Source: an uncultured Bacteroidales bacterium (GTDB lineage Bacteria; Bacteroidota; Bacteroidia; Bacteroidales; UBA932). Taken from it: a stretch of DNA of 30,548 nucleotides. How positions within the stretch are numbered: the stretch's first letter is position 1; the number at the start of each line of letters is the position of its first letter. Below the pieces are notes generated by a model. The model saw only the letters and a program-made list of their open reading frames with translations, did not search any database and had not been told where the DNA came from. This document shows positions 1 to 6,881 of the stretch, piece by piece. The stretch lies in contig CAMOGR010000148.1 in NCBI GenBank assembly GCA_946614205.1, forward strand, positions 1 through 30,548, written 5' to 3'. Position numbers and translations under genes: made by a program.

Positions 1-2706
1 GGCGGGCTTTTCTGCGGCAGGTTCGGCCTCGGTCTCGGGCTCCGGCTGCGGCGCTTCCTGCACCGAAGGAGTCTCCACGGGGACCTGCTGCTCCTGCCCG
101 GTCTCCTCTTCCTGAAGATCTTCGGGCTCTTCGTCACCGGGTTTTACAAGCGGCTCCACAAAACGTACGCCCTTGACTTCGCCCCTGTCGACGACTTTCT
201 TTCCCTTGGCGGCATATCCCTTCTTGCCTATCCATTCCTCTGCATCCACGAGCTCCGGGCTCTTGTCTTCCAGCTTCCAGGTAACCTCGTACTGGGGATG
301 GCGGTCGTCACTGAGCTCGACGAGCCTTGATTTCGCGCCCTCGGAGATGAACAGGAGCGGAGTATTGTCGCTTGTAACGAAGGAGAACCGCTTGACATAG
401 AACGACTTGACGACGGCGTCCCAGTATAGGGCGGTGAAGGTCTTGTCGGGGTCGAACTTCTCTATGCGCAACACGTCGCCCTGATAGCGGTTGGACAGGT
501 CGAAGGAGGTGGTGTAGAAGGTTCCGTTCCGGAATACTGCAAGCACTTTGTCGCCGTCGGTGAACTCTCCGAGGTACAGGCCGTGGCCTTCGTCGTTGAG
601 CTTCTGGATGTCGGTGTCGTACCAGATCTGTTTCCCGGCAATTGTGCTTATGCCCTTGCTGCGCAGGGTGATTGTACGTATCGCATTCTTGCTCACGAGG
701 TTGCCACGCGCGGTCTTGCTCTTGATGGCAAGCGTCGAGAAGTCGTAGTCGAACGAGGTCTTCTTGAGTTTTGCCTTGGGACGCAGGAGGATGCGCACCG
801 TCTCGGCCTCGCCGTTGTGGTTGGCCGAGAACCAGACTATCTGGCTGTCGGCCTCGCCGGTTGTGATGTCGTATTCCTTGTCGCGGGTGACGGACGTCAC
901 GGCAAAGCGCTTCGCGTAGTACACGCCGGTCTTGCCCACCTGGTAGATGACGTTGTAGATGGTGCGGGTGTCGCCTCTGTTGAACACGCCCACGTATTGC
1001 AGGTTCTTGCCGAAGAAGGCCTTGTCGCTCACCTTGGTGACGATGTACTTGCCGTCGCGACGTATCACTATGATTTCCGACATGTCGGAGCACTCGCTTA
1101 CGAATTCGCCGCCGTCGTCCTTCTTGAGGCCTATGCCCACGAAGCCCTCGGCGAGGTTGGCGCTGAGCTTGGCGTTGTTGTTCACCACCTTGGTGGCGGC
1201 GATGGTCTCGAAGCCGGTGAGCTCCGTGCGGCGCGGGAAGTCCTTGCCGTACTTCTTCTTGAGCCCCTTGAACCAGTCAATCGTGTATCGGTTGATGTGT
1301 TCGATGTTGTCGCGCACCTGCTGCATCTCGGCCTCTATGCCCTTGATGCGCTCGTCCACGGCCTTCACGTCGAACTTGGAAATCTTGCGCACCGGCTTGT
1401 CCACGAGGCGCTCGATGTCTTCCATCGTAACCTCGTGCCGCAGCTGCCCCTCGTAGGTCTTCATCGTGGCGAGGGTCTCTTCTTTCTGCTCCTCCCAGCT
1501 TGCCTGGTCCTTCTCGAGTATCTTGTAAACGCGGTTCTCGAAGTAGATGCGCTCCAGGGAGCTGTAGTGCCAGTCCCTTTCCAGCTCTTCGAGGCGGATT
1601 CCGAGCTGGCGGAGCAGGATGTCGCGGGTGTGGAAGGTGCTGTATTCGAGTATCTCGTTGACTGTTAGGAACTTGGGCTTGTCGTCCATAATCACGCAGG
1701 CGTTGGGCGCGATGTTGCACTCGCAGTCGGTGAAGGCGTACAGGGCGTCGATGGTCTTGTCCGGAGACACGTCGCCTGGCAGGTGAATCAGGATTTCCAC
1801 CTTGTCGGTGGTCATGTCCTCAATCTTCTTTATTTTGATCTTGCCCTTGTCCTTGGCCCTCAGGATGGATTCGATGAGGTCCTTGGTGTACTTGCCGTAG
1901 GGGATTTCAGTGATGGCGATGGTGCTCTTGTCGAGCTTCTCAATGCGGGCGCGGACCTTGACGCGGCCTCCGCGCTTGCCCTGCATGTATTTGGAACAGT
2001 CGGCGAATCCTCCGGTGGGGAAGTCGGGATAGAGCTCGTATGGCTTGCCCTCCAGGATTGCTACGGAAGCATCCAGCAGTTCGTTGAAGTTGTGGGGGAG
2101 AATCTTGGACGCAAGGCCCACGCCGATGCCGTCGGTGCCCTGTGCGAGCAGCAGCGGGAAACGGACGGGAAGTTCCGTAGGCTCGTCGTTGCGGCCGTCG
2201 TAGGACTTCATGGTGGGGGTGACCTTCGGGTCGAACAGCACCTCCTTGGCGAACTTCGACAGGCGCGCCTCGATGTATCGGGGAGCCGCGTTGGAGTCGC
2301 CCGTGAGGATATTGCCCCAGTTACCCTGACAGTCTACCGTGAAGCCCTTCTGGCCCAGCGTGACGAGGGCGCCGAGGATGGACTGGTCGCCGTGGGGGTG
2401 GAACTGCATTGCCTGTCCCACTATGTTGGCCACCTTGGTGTAGGATCCGTCGTCGATTCTGGACATGGCGTGCAGCACGCGCCTCTGCACGGGCTTGAGA
2501 CCGTCTGCAATGTGCGGTACGGCGCGGTGCAGGATGACGTATGATGCGTAATCCAGATACCAGTCTTTGAACATCCCCGAGAGCTTGAACTTGCGTGCGT
2601 CGCCCTCGAGGAGCCTGGTGTACTTGCCGCTCGCCTGGGCGTCTTCCGAGAGCTCGAGGTCGTCGTCTTCGATGATTTCTTCTGTCCGGATGTTCTCTTC
2701 TTCCAT
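1..2706 (-). CDS. parC: DNA topoisomerase IV subunit A, 3' end outside window
   Basis: This is the breakage-reunion subunit of a type IIA topoisomerase, which decatenates and relaxes DNA together with ParE. The frame is open from the ATG at 2706 to the window edge (902 codons, no stop seen). The winged-helix region carries HPHGDQSI at about residues 103-110. The active-site tyrosine is in AAPRYIEARLS (Tyr about 144), and the GNWGNILTGD motif precedes it. A beta-pinwheel-like C-terminal region follows, then a tail rich in Glu, Pro and Gln (about residues 870-902). The overall pattern resembles Bacteroidetes ParC more than GyrA. The start lies 4 bases after the era stop, so the two are probably cotranscribed. 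At the positions equivalent to E. coli GyrA Ser83 and Asp87 this protein has Gln108 and Gly112. ParC rather than GyrA is a judgement from motif pattern, not a search. Confidence 0.9.
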   Translation of the reverse strand, partial: MEEENIRTEEIIEDDDLELSEDAQASGKYTRLLEGDARKFKLSGMFKDWYLDYASYVILHRAVPHIADGLKPVQRRVLHAMSRIDDGSYTKVANIVGQAMQFHPHGDQSILGALVTLGQKGFTVDCQGNWGNILTGDSNAAPRYIEARLSKFAKEVLFDPKVTPTMKSYDGRNDEPTELPVRFPLLLAQGTDGIGVGLASKILPHNFNELLDASVAILEGKPYELYPDFPTGGFADCSKYMQGKRGGRVKVRARIEKLDKSTIAITEIPYGKYTKDLIESILRAKDKGKIKIKKIEDMTTDKVEILIHLPGDVSPDKTIDALYAFTDCECNIAPNACVIMDDKPKFLTVNEILEYSTFHTRDILLRQLGIRLEELERDWHYSSLERIYFENRVYKILEKDQASWEEQKEETLATMKTYEGQLRHEVTMEDIERLVDKPVRKISKFDVKAVDERIKGIEAEMQQVRDNIEHINRYTIDWFKGLKKKYGKDFPRRTELTGFETIAATKVVNNNAKLSANLAEGFVGIGLKKDDGGEFVSECSDMSEIIVIRRDGKYIVTKVSDKAFFGKNLQYVGVFNRGDTRTIYNVIYQVGKTGVYYAKRFAVTSVTRDKEYDITTGEADSQIVWFSANHNGEAETVRILLRPKAKLKKTSFDYDFSTLAIKSKTARGNLVSKNAIRTITLRSKGISTIAGKQIWYDTDIQKLNDEGHGLYLGEFTDGDKVLAVFRNGTFYTTSFDLSNRYQGDVLRIEKFDPDKTFTALYWDAVVKSFYVKRFSFVTSDNTPLLFISEGAKSRLVELSDDRHPQYEVTWKLEDKSPELVDAEEWIGKKGYAAKGKKVVDRGEVKGVRFVEPLVKPGDEEPEDLQEEETGQEQQVPVETPSVQEAPQPEPETEAEPAAEKPA

Positions 2707-2710
2707 AATT

Positions 2711-3592
2711 TTAGTCTTCGTAGCCGAAACGGCGCAGTTCACGTTTGTTCTCCCTCCAGTCGGGGTCTACCTTGACGAATATGCTCAGAAAGACCTTCTT
2801 CTGGAAGAAGTCTTCCATGTCGATGCGTGCCTGGGTGCCGGTCTTCTTGAGGGCGGCTCCCTTCTTGCCTATGATGATGCCTTTCTGCGACTCGCGGGAC
2901 ACGTAGATGACGGCCTGTATGTCGTAGCGCTCGGCGCCTTCCTTGAAACTCTCTATCCCGACTTCGCAGCAGTAGGGAATTTCTTCCTTGTAGTTCAGGA
3001 AAATCTTTTCCCGTATGATTTCCGAAGCGAAGAAACGGAGGTTCTTGTCGGTGAAGGCGTCCTTGTCGAACCATGGCGGGCACTCCGGGAGCCGGGACAC
3101 TATGGCGTCCAGTATGGCCTCGAGGCCGAAGCGCTCCTGGGCGCTGGCGGGTATGACCACGGCCTGCGGGAGCTGCCTGCGCCACCACTGTGTCAGTTCG
3201 AGCACACGCTCCTGGGTGCTTATGTCTATCTTGTTGAGCACCACGAGCACAGGGCACTCCAGACGGCCGAGCTTGGAGACGTATTCGGCATTCTTGTCGG
3301 GGGTCTCCACGGTGTCTGTGACATACAGGATGATGTCGGCGTCGCCGATGGCGCCGTCGACGAAGTTCATCATGTTCTGCTGCAGACGGTAAGCCGGTTT
3401 GAGTATGCCGGGAGTGTCGGAGTACACGATCTGCCAGTCGTCACCGTTCACTATGCCCATGATGCGGTGGCGCGTGGTCTGGGCCTTTGAGGTGACGATT
3501 GACAGCTTTTCCCCGACGAGGGCGTTCATCAGCGTGGACTTGCCGACGTTGGGGTTGCCTATGATGTTTACGAATCCTGAACGGTGAGCCAT
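2711..3592 (-). CDS. era: GTPase Era
   Basis: Era is a membrane-associated GTPase that binds the 3' end of 16S rRNA and helps 30S subunit maturation. The 293 residues match the usual length. The G1 loop GNPNVGKST is at residues 12-20, G3 DTPG at 59-62, G4 NKID at 120-123 and G5 SAQ at 150-152. The C-terminal KH domain carries GIIIGKKG at 238-245. The ATG at 3592 shares its A with the TAA stop of the rluB-like gene upstream (TAATG), which suggests translational coupling. parC follows after 4 bases. Nothing is missing or truncated. Confidence 0.97.
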   Translation of the reverse strand: MAHRSGFVNIIGNPNVGKSTLMNALVGEKLSIVTSKAQTTRHRIMGIVNGDDWQIVYSDTPGILKPAYRLQQNMMNFVDGAIGDADIILYVTDTVETPDKNAEYVSKLGRLECPVLVVLNKIDISTQERVLELTQWWRRQLPQAVVIPASAQERFGLEAILDAIVSRLPECPPWFDKDAFTDKNLRFFASEIIREKIFLNYKEEIPYCCEVGIESFKEGAERYDIQAVIYVSRESQKGIIIGKKGAALKKTGTQARIDMEDFFQKKVFLSIFVKVDPDWRENKRELRRFGYED

Positions 3593-4860
3593 TATACGTA
3601 CGCCCCCATCTTGAGCATGTTGACTTCTTTCTCGGAGAGGTAGCGCCAGCCGCCCTTCTTGAGGCCCTTCTTGGTGAGGCCTGCGAAGTAGACGCGGTCG
3701 AGTGCTTTCACGGTGTAGCCAAGGGACTCGAAAATCCTGCGGACTATGCGGTTCTTGCCGGAGTGAATCTCGATTCCGAGCTTGGTGTGGTCGTTCTCGT
3801 CCACGTACTCCAGGGCGTCTGCCTGCACGGGGCCGTCGCCGAGGGTGATGCCGGAGAGTATCTTGTCGAAGTCCTCCTGCGAGAGGCTGTGGTCGAGGGC
3901 CACCTGGTAAATCTTCTTCTTGTCGTATGACGGATGGGTGAGGCGTTCGGCAATTTCTCCGTCATTGGTGAACATCAGCACGCCGGTGGTGGCCTTGTCC
4001 AGGCGTCCTACGGGATAAACCCTTGTAGGGCAGTCCTTTATGAGGTCCATGACGGTCTTGTCGGCGTGGGGGTCGGAAGCCGAGGTCACGAAGCCCTTGG
4101 GCTTGTTCATCACCAGGTACACCTTGTTCTCGCCCTTGAGGCGTTCGCCGTTGAAGCGCACGTCGTCGTTGAAGATGTTGACCTTGGTGCCGAGCTCGGT
4201 CACCACTTCTCCGTTGACGGTGACGCAGCCGGCCTGGATGAAGGTGTCGGCCTCGCGGCGTGAGCAGACTCCCGAATTGGCCATGAAGCGGTTGAGCCTC
4301 ATTTCGTTCTTGGCCATGGGCTCGTATGCAGGGCCGTCATAATTGGAGTTTACCTGAGGCCTGCGGCTTATCATGCGGTCGATGCCCTCGTTGGAACTTT
4401 TGGAGAACGGGGATTTGCCGCCCGGACGCTTGCCGCCCTTTCCGGGCTTGCGGCCTTTGGCGGGCCCGCCGAAATGCGAGGCTCCCTGATGCTCTCCCCA
4501 CTGCTTCTCGAGGTTGGCGTGGGATTCGCCGTAGCGGGGCTTCTGCGGCCTGTCGCCGTGGGGACGCTCGCCGTAGGGGCGCTCTCCGTAAGGACGTTCG
4601 CTGTGAGGGCGCTCGCCATGAGGCCTCTCTCCGAAGGAACGTTCCCCGTAGGGGCGCTCGCTGCGGGAGCGGTCGCCATAGGGGCGGTCGCCGCCGTATC
4701 TGTTGTTGTTCTGATTGTACGAATGAGGTCTGTCCCCGAAGGAACGTCTTTCGCCCCAGGGCTTGCTGCCCTCGGACTGGATGTCTACCTTTTCTGTGCG
4801 GTTTACACTACTGTTTTTCCTTGGTCTGAGTTTACGGCCGTCTTTTGAATAACCTTCCAT
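3592..4860 (-). CDS. rluB: rRNA pseudouridine synthase, RluB/RsuA family, with long N-terminal repeat extension
   Basis: The enzyme isomerises a specific uridine in ribosomal RNA to pseudouridine. The C-terminal 235 residues form the conserved enzyme: an S4 RNA-binding domain from about residue 187 (MRLNRFMANSGVCSRREAD) and a catalytic domain with GRLDKATTG, where Asp288 is the expected nucleophile. The first 185 residues are unusual: a hydrophilic Arg/Gly/Pro/Tyr-rich region with about ten variants of an ERPYG-type unit between residues 58 and 105, then a Lys/Gly-rich stretch. This region is probably disordered and may bind RNA, by analogy with RGG-type tails; that is inference. The gene lies 30 bases after tonB and overlaps era by one base. 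The closest subfamily (RluB, RluE or RsuA) cannot be fixed here; RluB is most likely. Confidence 0.88.
   Translation of the reverse strand: MEGYSKDGRKLRPRKNSSVNRTEKVDIQSEGSKPWGERRSFGDRPHSYNQNNNRYGGDRPYGDRSRSERPYGERSFGERPHGERPHSERPYGERPYGERPHGDRPQKPRYGESHANLEKQWGEHQGASHFGGPAKGRKPGKGGKRPGGKSPFSKSSNEGIDRMISRRPQVNSNYDGPAYEPMAKNEMRLNRFMANSGVCSRREADTFIQAGCVTVNGEVVTELGTKVNIFNDDVRFNGERLKGENKVYLVMNKPKGFVTSASDPHADKTVMDLIKDCPTRVYPVGRLDKATTGVLMFTNDGEIAERLTHPSYDKKKIYQVALDHSLSQEDFDKILSGITLGDGPVQADALEYVDENDHTKLGIEIHSGKNRIVRRIFESLGYTVKALDRVYFAGLTKKGLKKGGWRYLSEKEVNMLKMGAYV
4546..4689 (-). repeat. Degenerate 15-base-type coding repeat in the rluB N-terminus
   Basis: This stretch encodes residues 58-105 of the pseudouridine synthase, a run of degenerate five-residue units of the type (G)ERPYG, ERPHG, DRPYG and ERSFG. 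On the plus strand it appears as repeated gggcgctc and cgccgtagg words. Units vary at the DNA level, so it is an ageing rather than a fresh tandem array, but it could still change length by slippage. Confidence 0.75.
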
Positions 4861-4874
4861 AGATCTTGAATTTG

Positions 4875-4894
4875 ATGATGACTCACGTCATCAT
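4875..4894 (-). other. 8-bp inverted repeat over the tonB stop codon
   Basis: Bases 4875-4882 (atgatgac) and 4887-4894 (gtcatcat) are perfect inverted repeats with a 4-base spacer. The repeat covers the TGA stop of tonB and lies 15 bases before the rluB-like start. No run of T follows on the minus strand, so it is not a standard intrinsic terminator. It could be an mRNA stem marking a processing or stability boundary, or a palindromic protein-binding site. Confidence 0.45.
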
Positions 4895-5673
4895 TTTAAA
4901 TTGAAAATATAAGTGATTGTGCCCTCTTGAAGCGCCGGAGCACTGGCGCTCATTGTGAAGCCCGTTTCCAGGGCGGCGTTGCGCGCCGCGGTCCAGAGGG
5001 CCTTGTCTGTTACGGTGGTGCCGTCCGCACCGGGGACGGCCTTCTGCACTTTCCCGTACTGGTCCACCCAGATTTTCACGACGACCTTGCCGCTCTCCTG
5101 GGATGTGTATACGGGTTTCTTGAGGCCTGCCTTGTCGACCTCGCGGCCTTCCAGGTGGGCGTTGGGCTTGCCGTCGGTGTTGCCTTTGTTGACGTTGCCT
5201 GTGGGCTGTCCGGGCTTGAAGGTCGTGGAACCCTCGGTGGCGCCGTGGGCGGCGGTAAGCGTGGTGTCTTTCTTCGCCATGCCGGGGAAGGTGGCCCTGG
5301 GGTCCAGGACGGGTTCTTCCTCGCGCGGAGGCTCGGGGACTTCTACGTCTCCGTGTGTGTCAGGCTTGGTGGCGGGAGTGATGTTGGGTTTGGTGGAAAT
5401 CACGGGGGATTCACTCCTCTGCACCAGTTCGATGCGCTCCTCGGGGTTTACGTCTTCGCCCTTCGGGTCGCGGCCCGTCTTCTGTACCACGGGCTCCATT
5501 TCCTCTTCGAAATCAAGGAGGAAGGTGTTCTCCGCGGGTGGCGGGTAGAGGTATTTTATGCCGCTGAACGAAACGAGAAGCGCTGCGCAGACGTGGACCG
5601 TCAGCGTCAGCACTATTCCGGTGAGCACTGCATTGCGCTCTCTCTCGTGGCGTTCTCGGAGGTATTGTTTCAT
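4891..5673 (-). CDS. tonB: TonB-type energy transducer
   Basis: TonB passes proton-motive energy from the ExbB/ExbD inner-membrane complex to outer-membrane TonB-dependent transporters. The 260-residue protein has a basic N-terminus, one membrane segment at about residues 15-36, a long Pro/Glu/Thr-rich periplasmic spacer (about 45-185) and a C-terminal domain from about 190. The C-terminal pattern of VVVKIWVDQYGKV, then ALWTAARNAAL and a final ITYIFNLK fits the TonB C-terminal fold. The ATG at 5673 overlaps the exbD stop by four bases (ATGA). The spacer lacks the classical long EPxPKP run of the E. coli protein. A TolA-like role is possible, but the C-terminus favours TonB. Confidence 0.85.
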   Translation of the reverse strand: MKQYLRERHERERNAVLTGIVLTLTVHVCAALLVSFSGIKYLYPPPAENTFLLDFEEEMEPVVQKTGRDPKGEDVNPEERIELVQRSESPVISTKPNITPATKPDTHGDVEVPEPPREEEPVLDPRATFPGMAKKDTTLTAAHGATEGSTTFKPGQPTGNVNKGNTDGKPNAHLEGREVDKAGLKKPVYTSQESGKVVVKIWVDQYGKVQKAVPGADGTTVTDKALWTAARNAALETGFTMSASAPALQEGTITYIFNLK

Positions 5674-6080
5674 TCGGGTTGCGTGGCCAGTATGACCTTA
5701 TAGTGATTGCGTTTGGCGATGTTCATCACCTGCACTATCTCCTTGATGGGGACGGACTCGTCGGAGTAAATTGAGAAAGTGGGGTCTTCTTCCGTCTGCA
5801 GGAGCCCTACGAGCTCGTCTTCCACCTGCTCCAGGGAAACGGGGGTCTCGTTGCCGTTCACGTGGAACGTGTACTGCTCGTCGCCCCAGTCCTTGATGGA
5901 CACGGTTGCAACCGCCTTGGCGCCCACCTGCCCGGTGCTCTTGGGAAGGAGCAGCTTGAGGGCGTTGGGATTAACCAGCGTGGAGGTCACCAGGAAGAAG
6001 ATCAGCAGGAGGAACACGATGTCGGTCATGCTCGACATCGCGATGGAAGGATCTGCCTTTGTGGTGCGCTTGAGTGCCAT
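5670..6080 (-). CDS. exbD: Biopolymer transport protein ExbD/TolR
   Basis: ExbD is the small partner of the ExbB proton channel. The 136-residue protein has one N-terminal membrane helix (about residues 20-36) that begins with Asp20 in SMTDIVFLLLIFFLV, the conserved proton-carrying aspartate of this family. The rest is a periplasmic alpha/beta domain. The start codon shares a base with the exbB stop (TAATG) and the stop overlaps the tonB start (ATGA). Only one exbD copy is present here, whereas many Bacteroidetes loci carry two. Confidence 0.93.
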   Translation of the reverse strand: MALKRTTKADPSIAMSSMTDIVFLLLIFFLVTSTLVNPNALKLLLPKSTGQVGAKAVATVSIKDWGDEQYTFHVNGNETPVSLEQVEDELVGLLQTEEDPTFSIYSDESVPIKEIVQVMNIAKRNHYKVILATQPE

Positions 6081-6826
6081 TATTCGTCCTCTTCTTTTTT
6101 GGCTGCCTGCCCGGCTGCGGGGGCCTGGGGCTCGTCCAGCAGGTCCATGAATTCTATGGTGCTGCTCTCCATCTGGAACACCACGTTGGATACCTTGGAG
6201 GTGAGGTAGTTGTAGCCGAAGTAGGCTATGATGCCCACGATAAGGCCTCCGACCGTGGTGATCATTGCGGTGTAGATACCGCTGGACAGCAGAGTGATGT
6301 CGATGTTGTTGCCTGCCTGGCTCATGTTGAAGAAAGCCTGGACCATACCGATGACGGTGCCGAGGAATCCTATCATGGGGGCGCCGCCGGCAATCATTGC
6401 CAGGTAGGGGAGTCCTTTCTCGAGGCGGGCGACCTCTACGTTGCCCACGTTCTCGACAGCGCTCTGGATGTCGCCCAGAGGCTTGCCGTAGCGGTCCAGA
6501 CCGGTTTCAACCATGCGGGCGACGGGGGTGTCGTACTTGGAGCAGAGGGTCTTGGCGGACTTGAGCTTGCCGTCGTGGATGTAGTCGCGTATGTCCATCA
6601 TGAAGTCTTTGTCGACCTTGGAGGCCTGGTGAATCATCCAGAGCTTCTTGCCGAAGATGTAGATGGCGATGACGGAGAGGATGAGCAGGACAATCATGAG
6701 GGGACCGCCCTTGACAGCCATGTCGATGAGCGAGTAGGACATTTCCTGCTGCACCGGTGCGGCCGGTACCGCCTGAGCGGCCTGTACGGCCTCGACGGGG
6801 TCTGCCTGAAGCAAATAATTGAGCAT
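6080..6826 (-). CDS. exbB: MotA/TolQ/ExbB proton channel family protein
   Basis: ExbB forms the inner-membrane proton channel that powers TonB. The 248-residue protein has an extended Ala/Gln/Pro-rich N-terminus (residues 1-30) and three membrane segments, at about 41-60, 139-165 and 185-208. The TolQ/ExbB signature GGAPMIGFLGTVIGMVQAF lies at about 147-165. A charged Glu/Lys tail ends the protein. It is the first gene of the exbB-exbD-tonB group, and a good TAnnTTTG promoter element lies 30 bases upstream of its start. Confidence 0.93.
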   Translation of the reverse strand: MLNYLLQADPVEAVQAAQAVPAAPVQQEMSYSLIDMAVKGGPLMIVLLILSVIAIYIFGKKLWMIHQASKVDKDFMMDIRDYIHDGKLKSAKTLCSKYDTPVARMVETGLDRYGKPLGDIQSAVENVGNVEVARLEKGLPYLAMIAGGAPMIGFLGTVIGMVQAFFNMSQAGNNIDITLLSSGIYTAMITTVGGLIVGIIAYFGYNYLTSKVSNVVFQMESSTIEFMDLLDEPQAPAAGQAAKKEEDE

Positions 6827-6855
6827 ATCTTAAAAGTTATATTTTTCCAATTCTG

Positions 6856-6863
6856 CAAATATA
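6856..6863 (-). promoter_or_regulatory. Bacteroidetes-type -7 promoter element for exbB-exbD-tonB
   Basis: On the minus strand the bases read TATATTTG, a perfect match to the Bacteroidetes -7 consensus TAnnTTTG. It lies 30 bases upstream of the exbB ATG, in the 55-base gap after the batD-batE stop. I do not see a clean TTTG box 17-20 bases further upstream, so the -33 half is weak. Confidence 0.6.
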
Positions 6864-6881
6864 GTCAAAATTCCCGACCTA

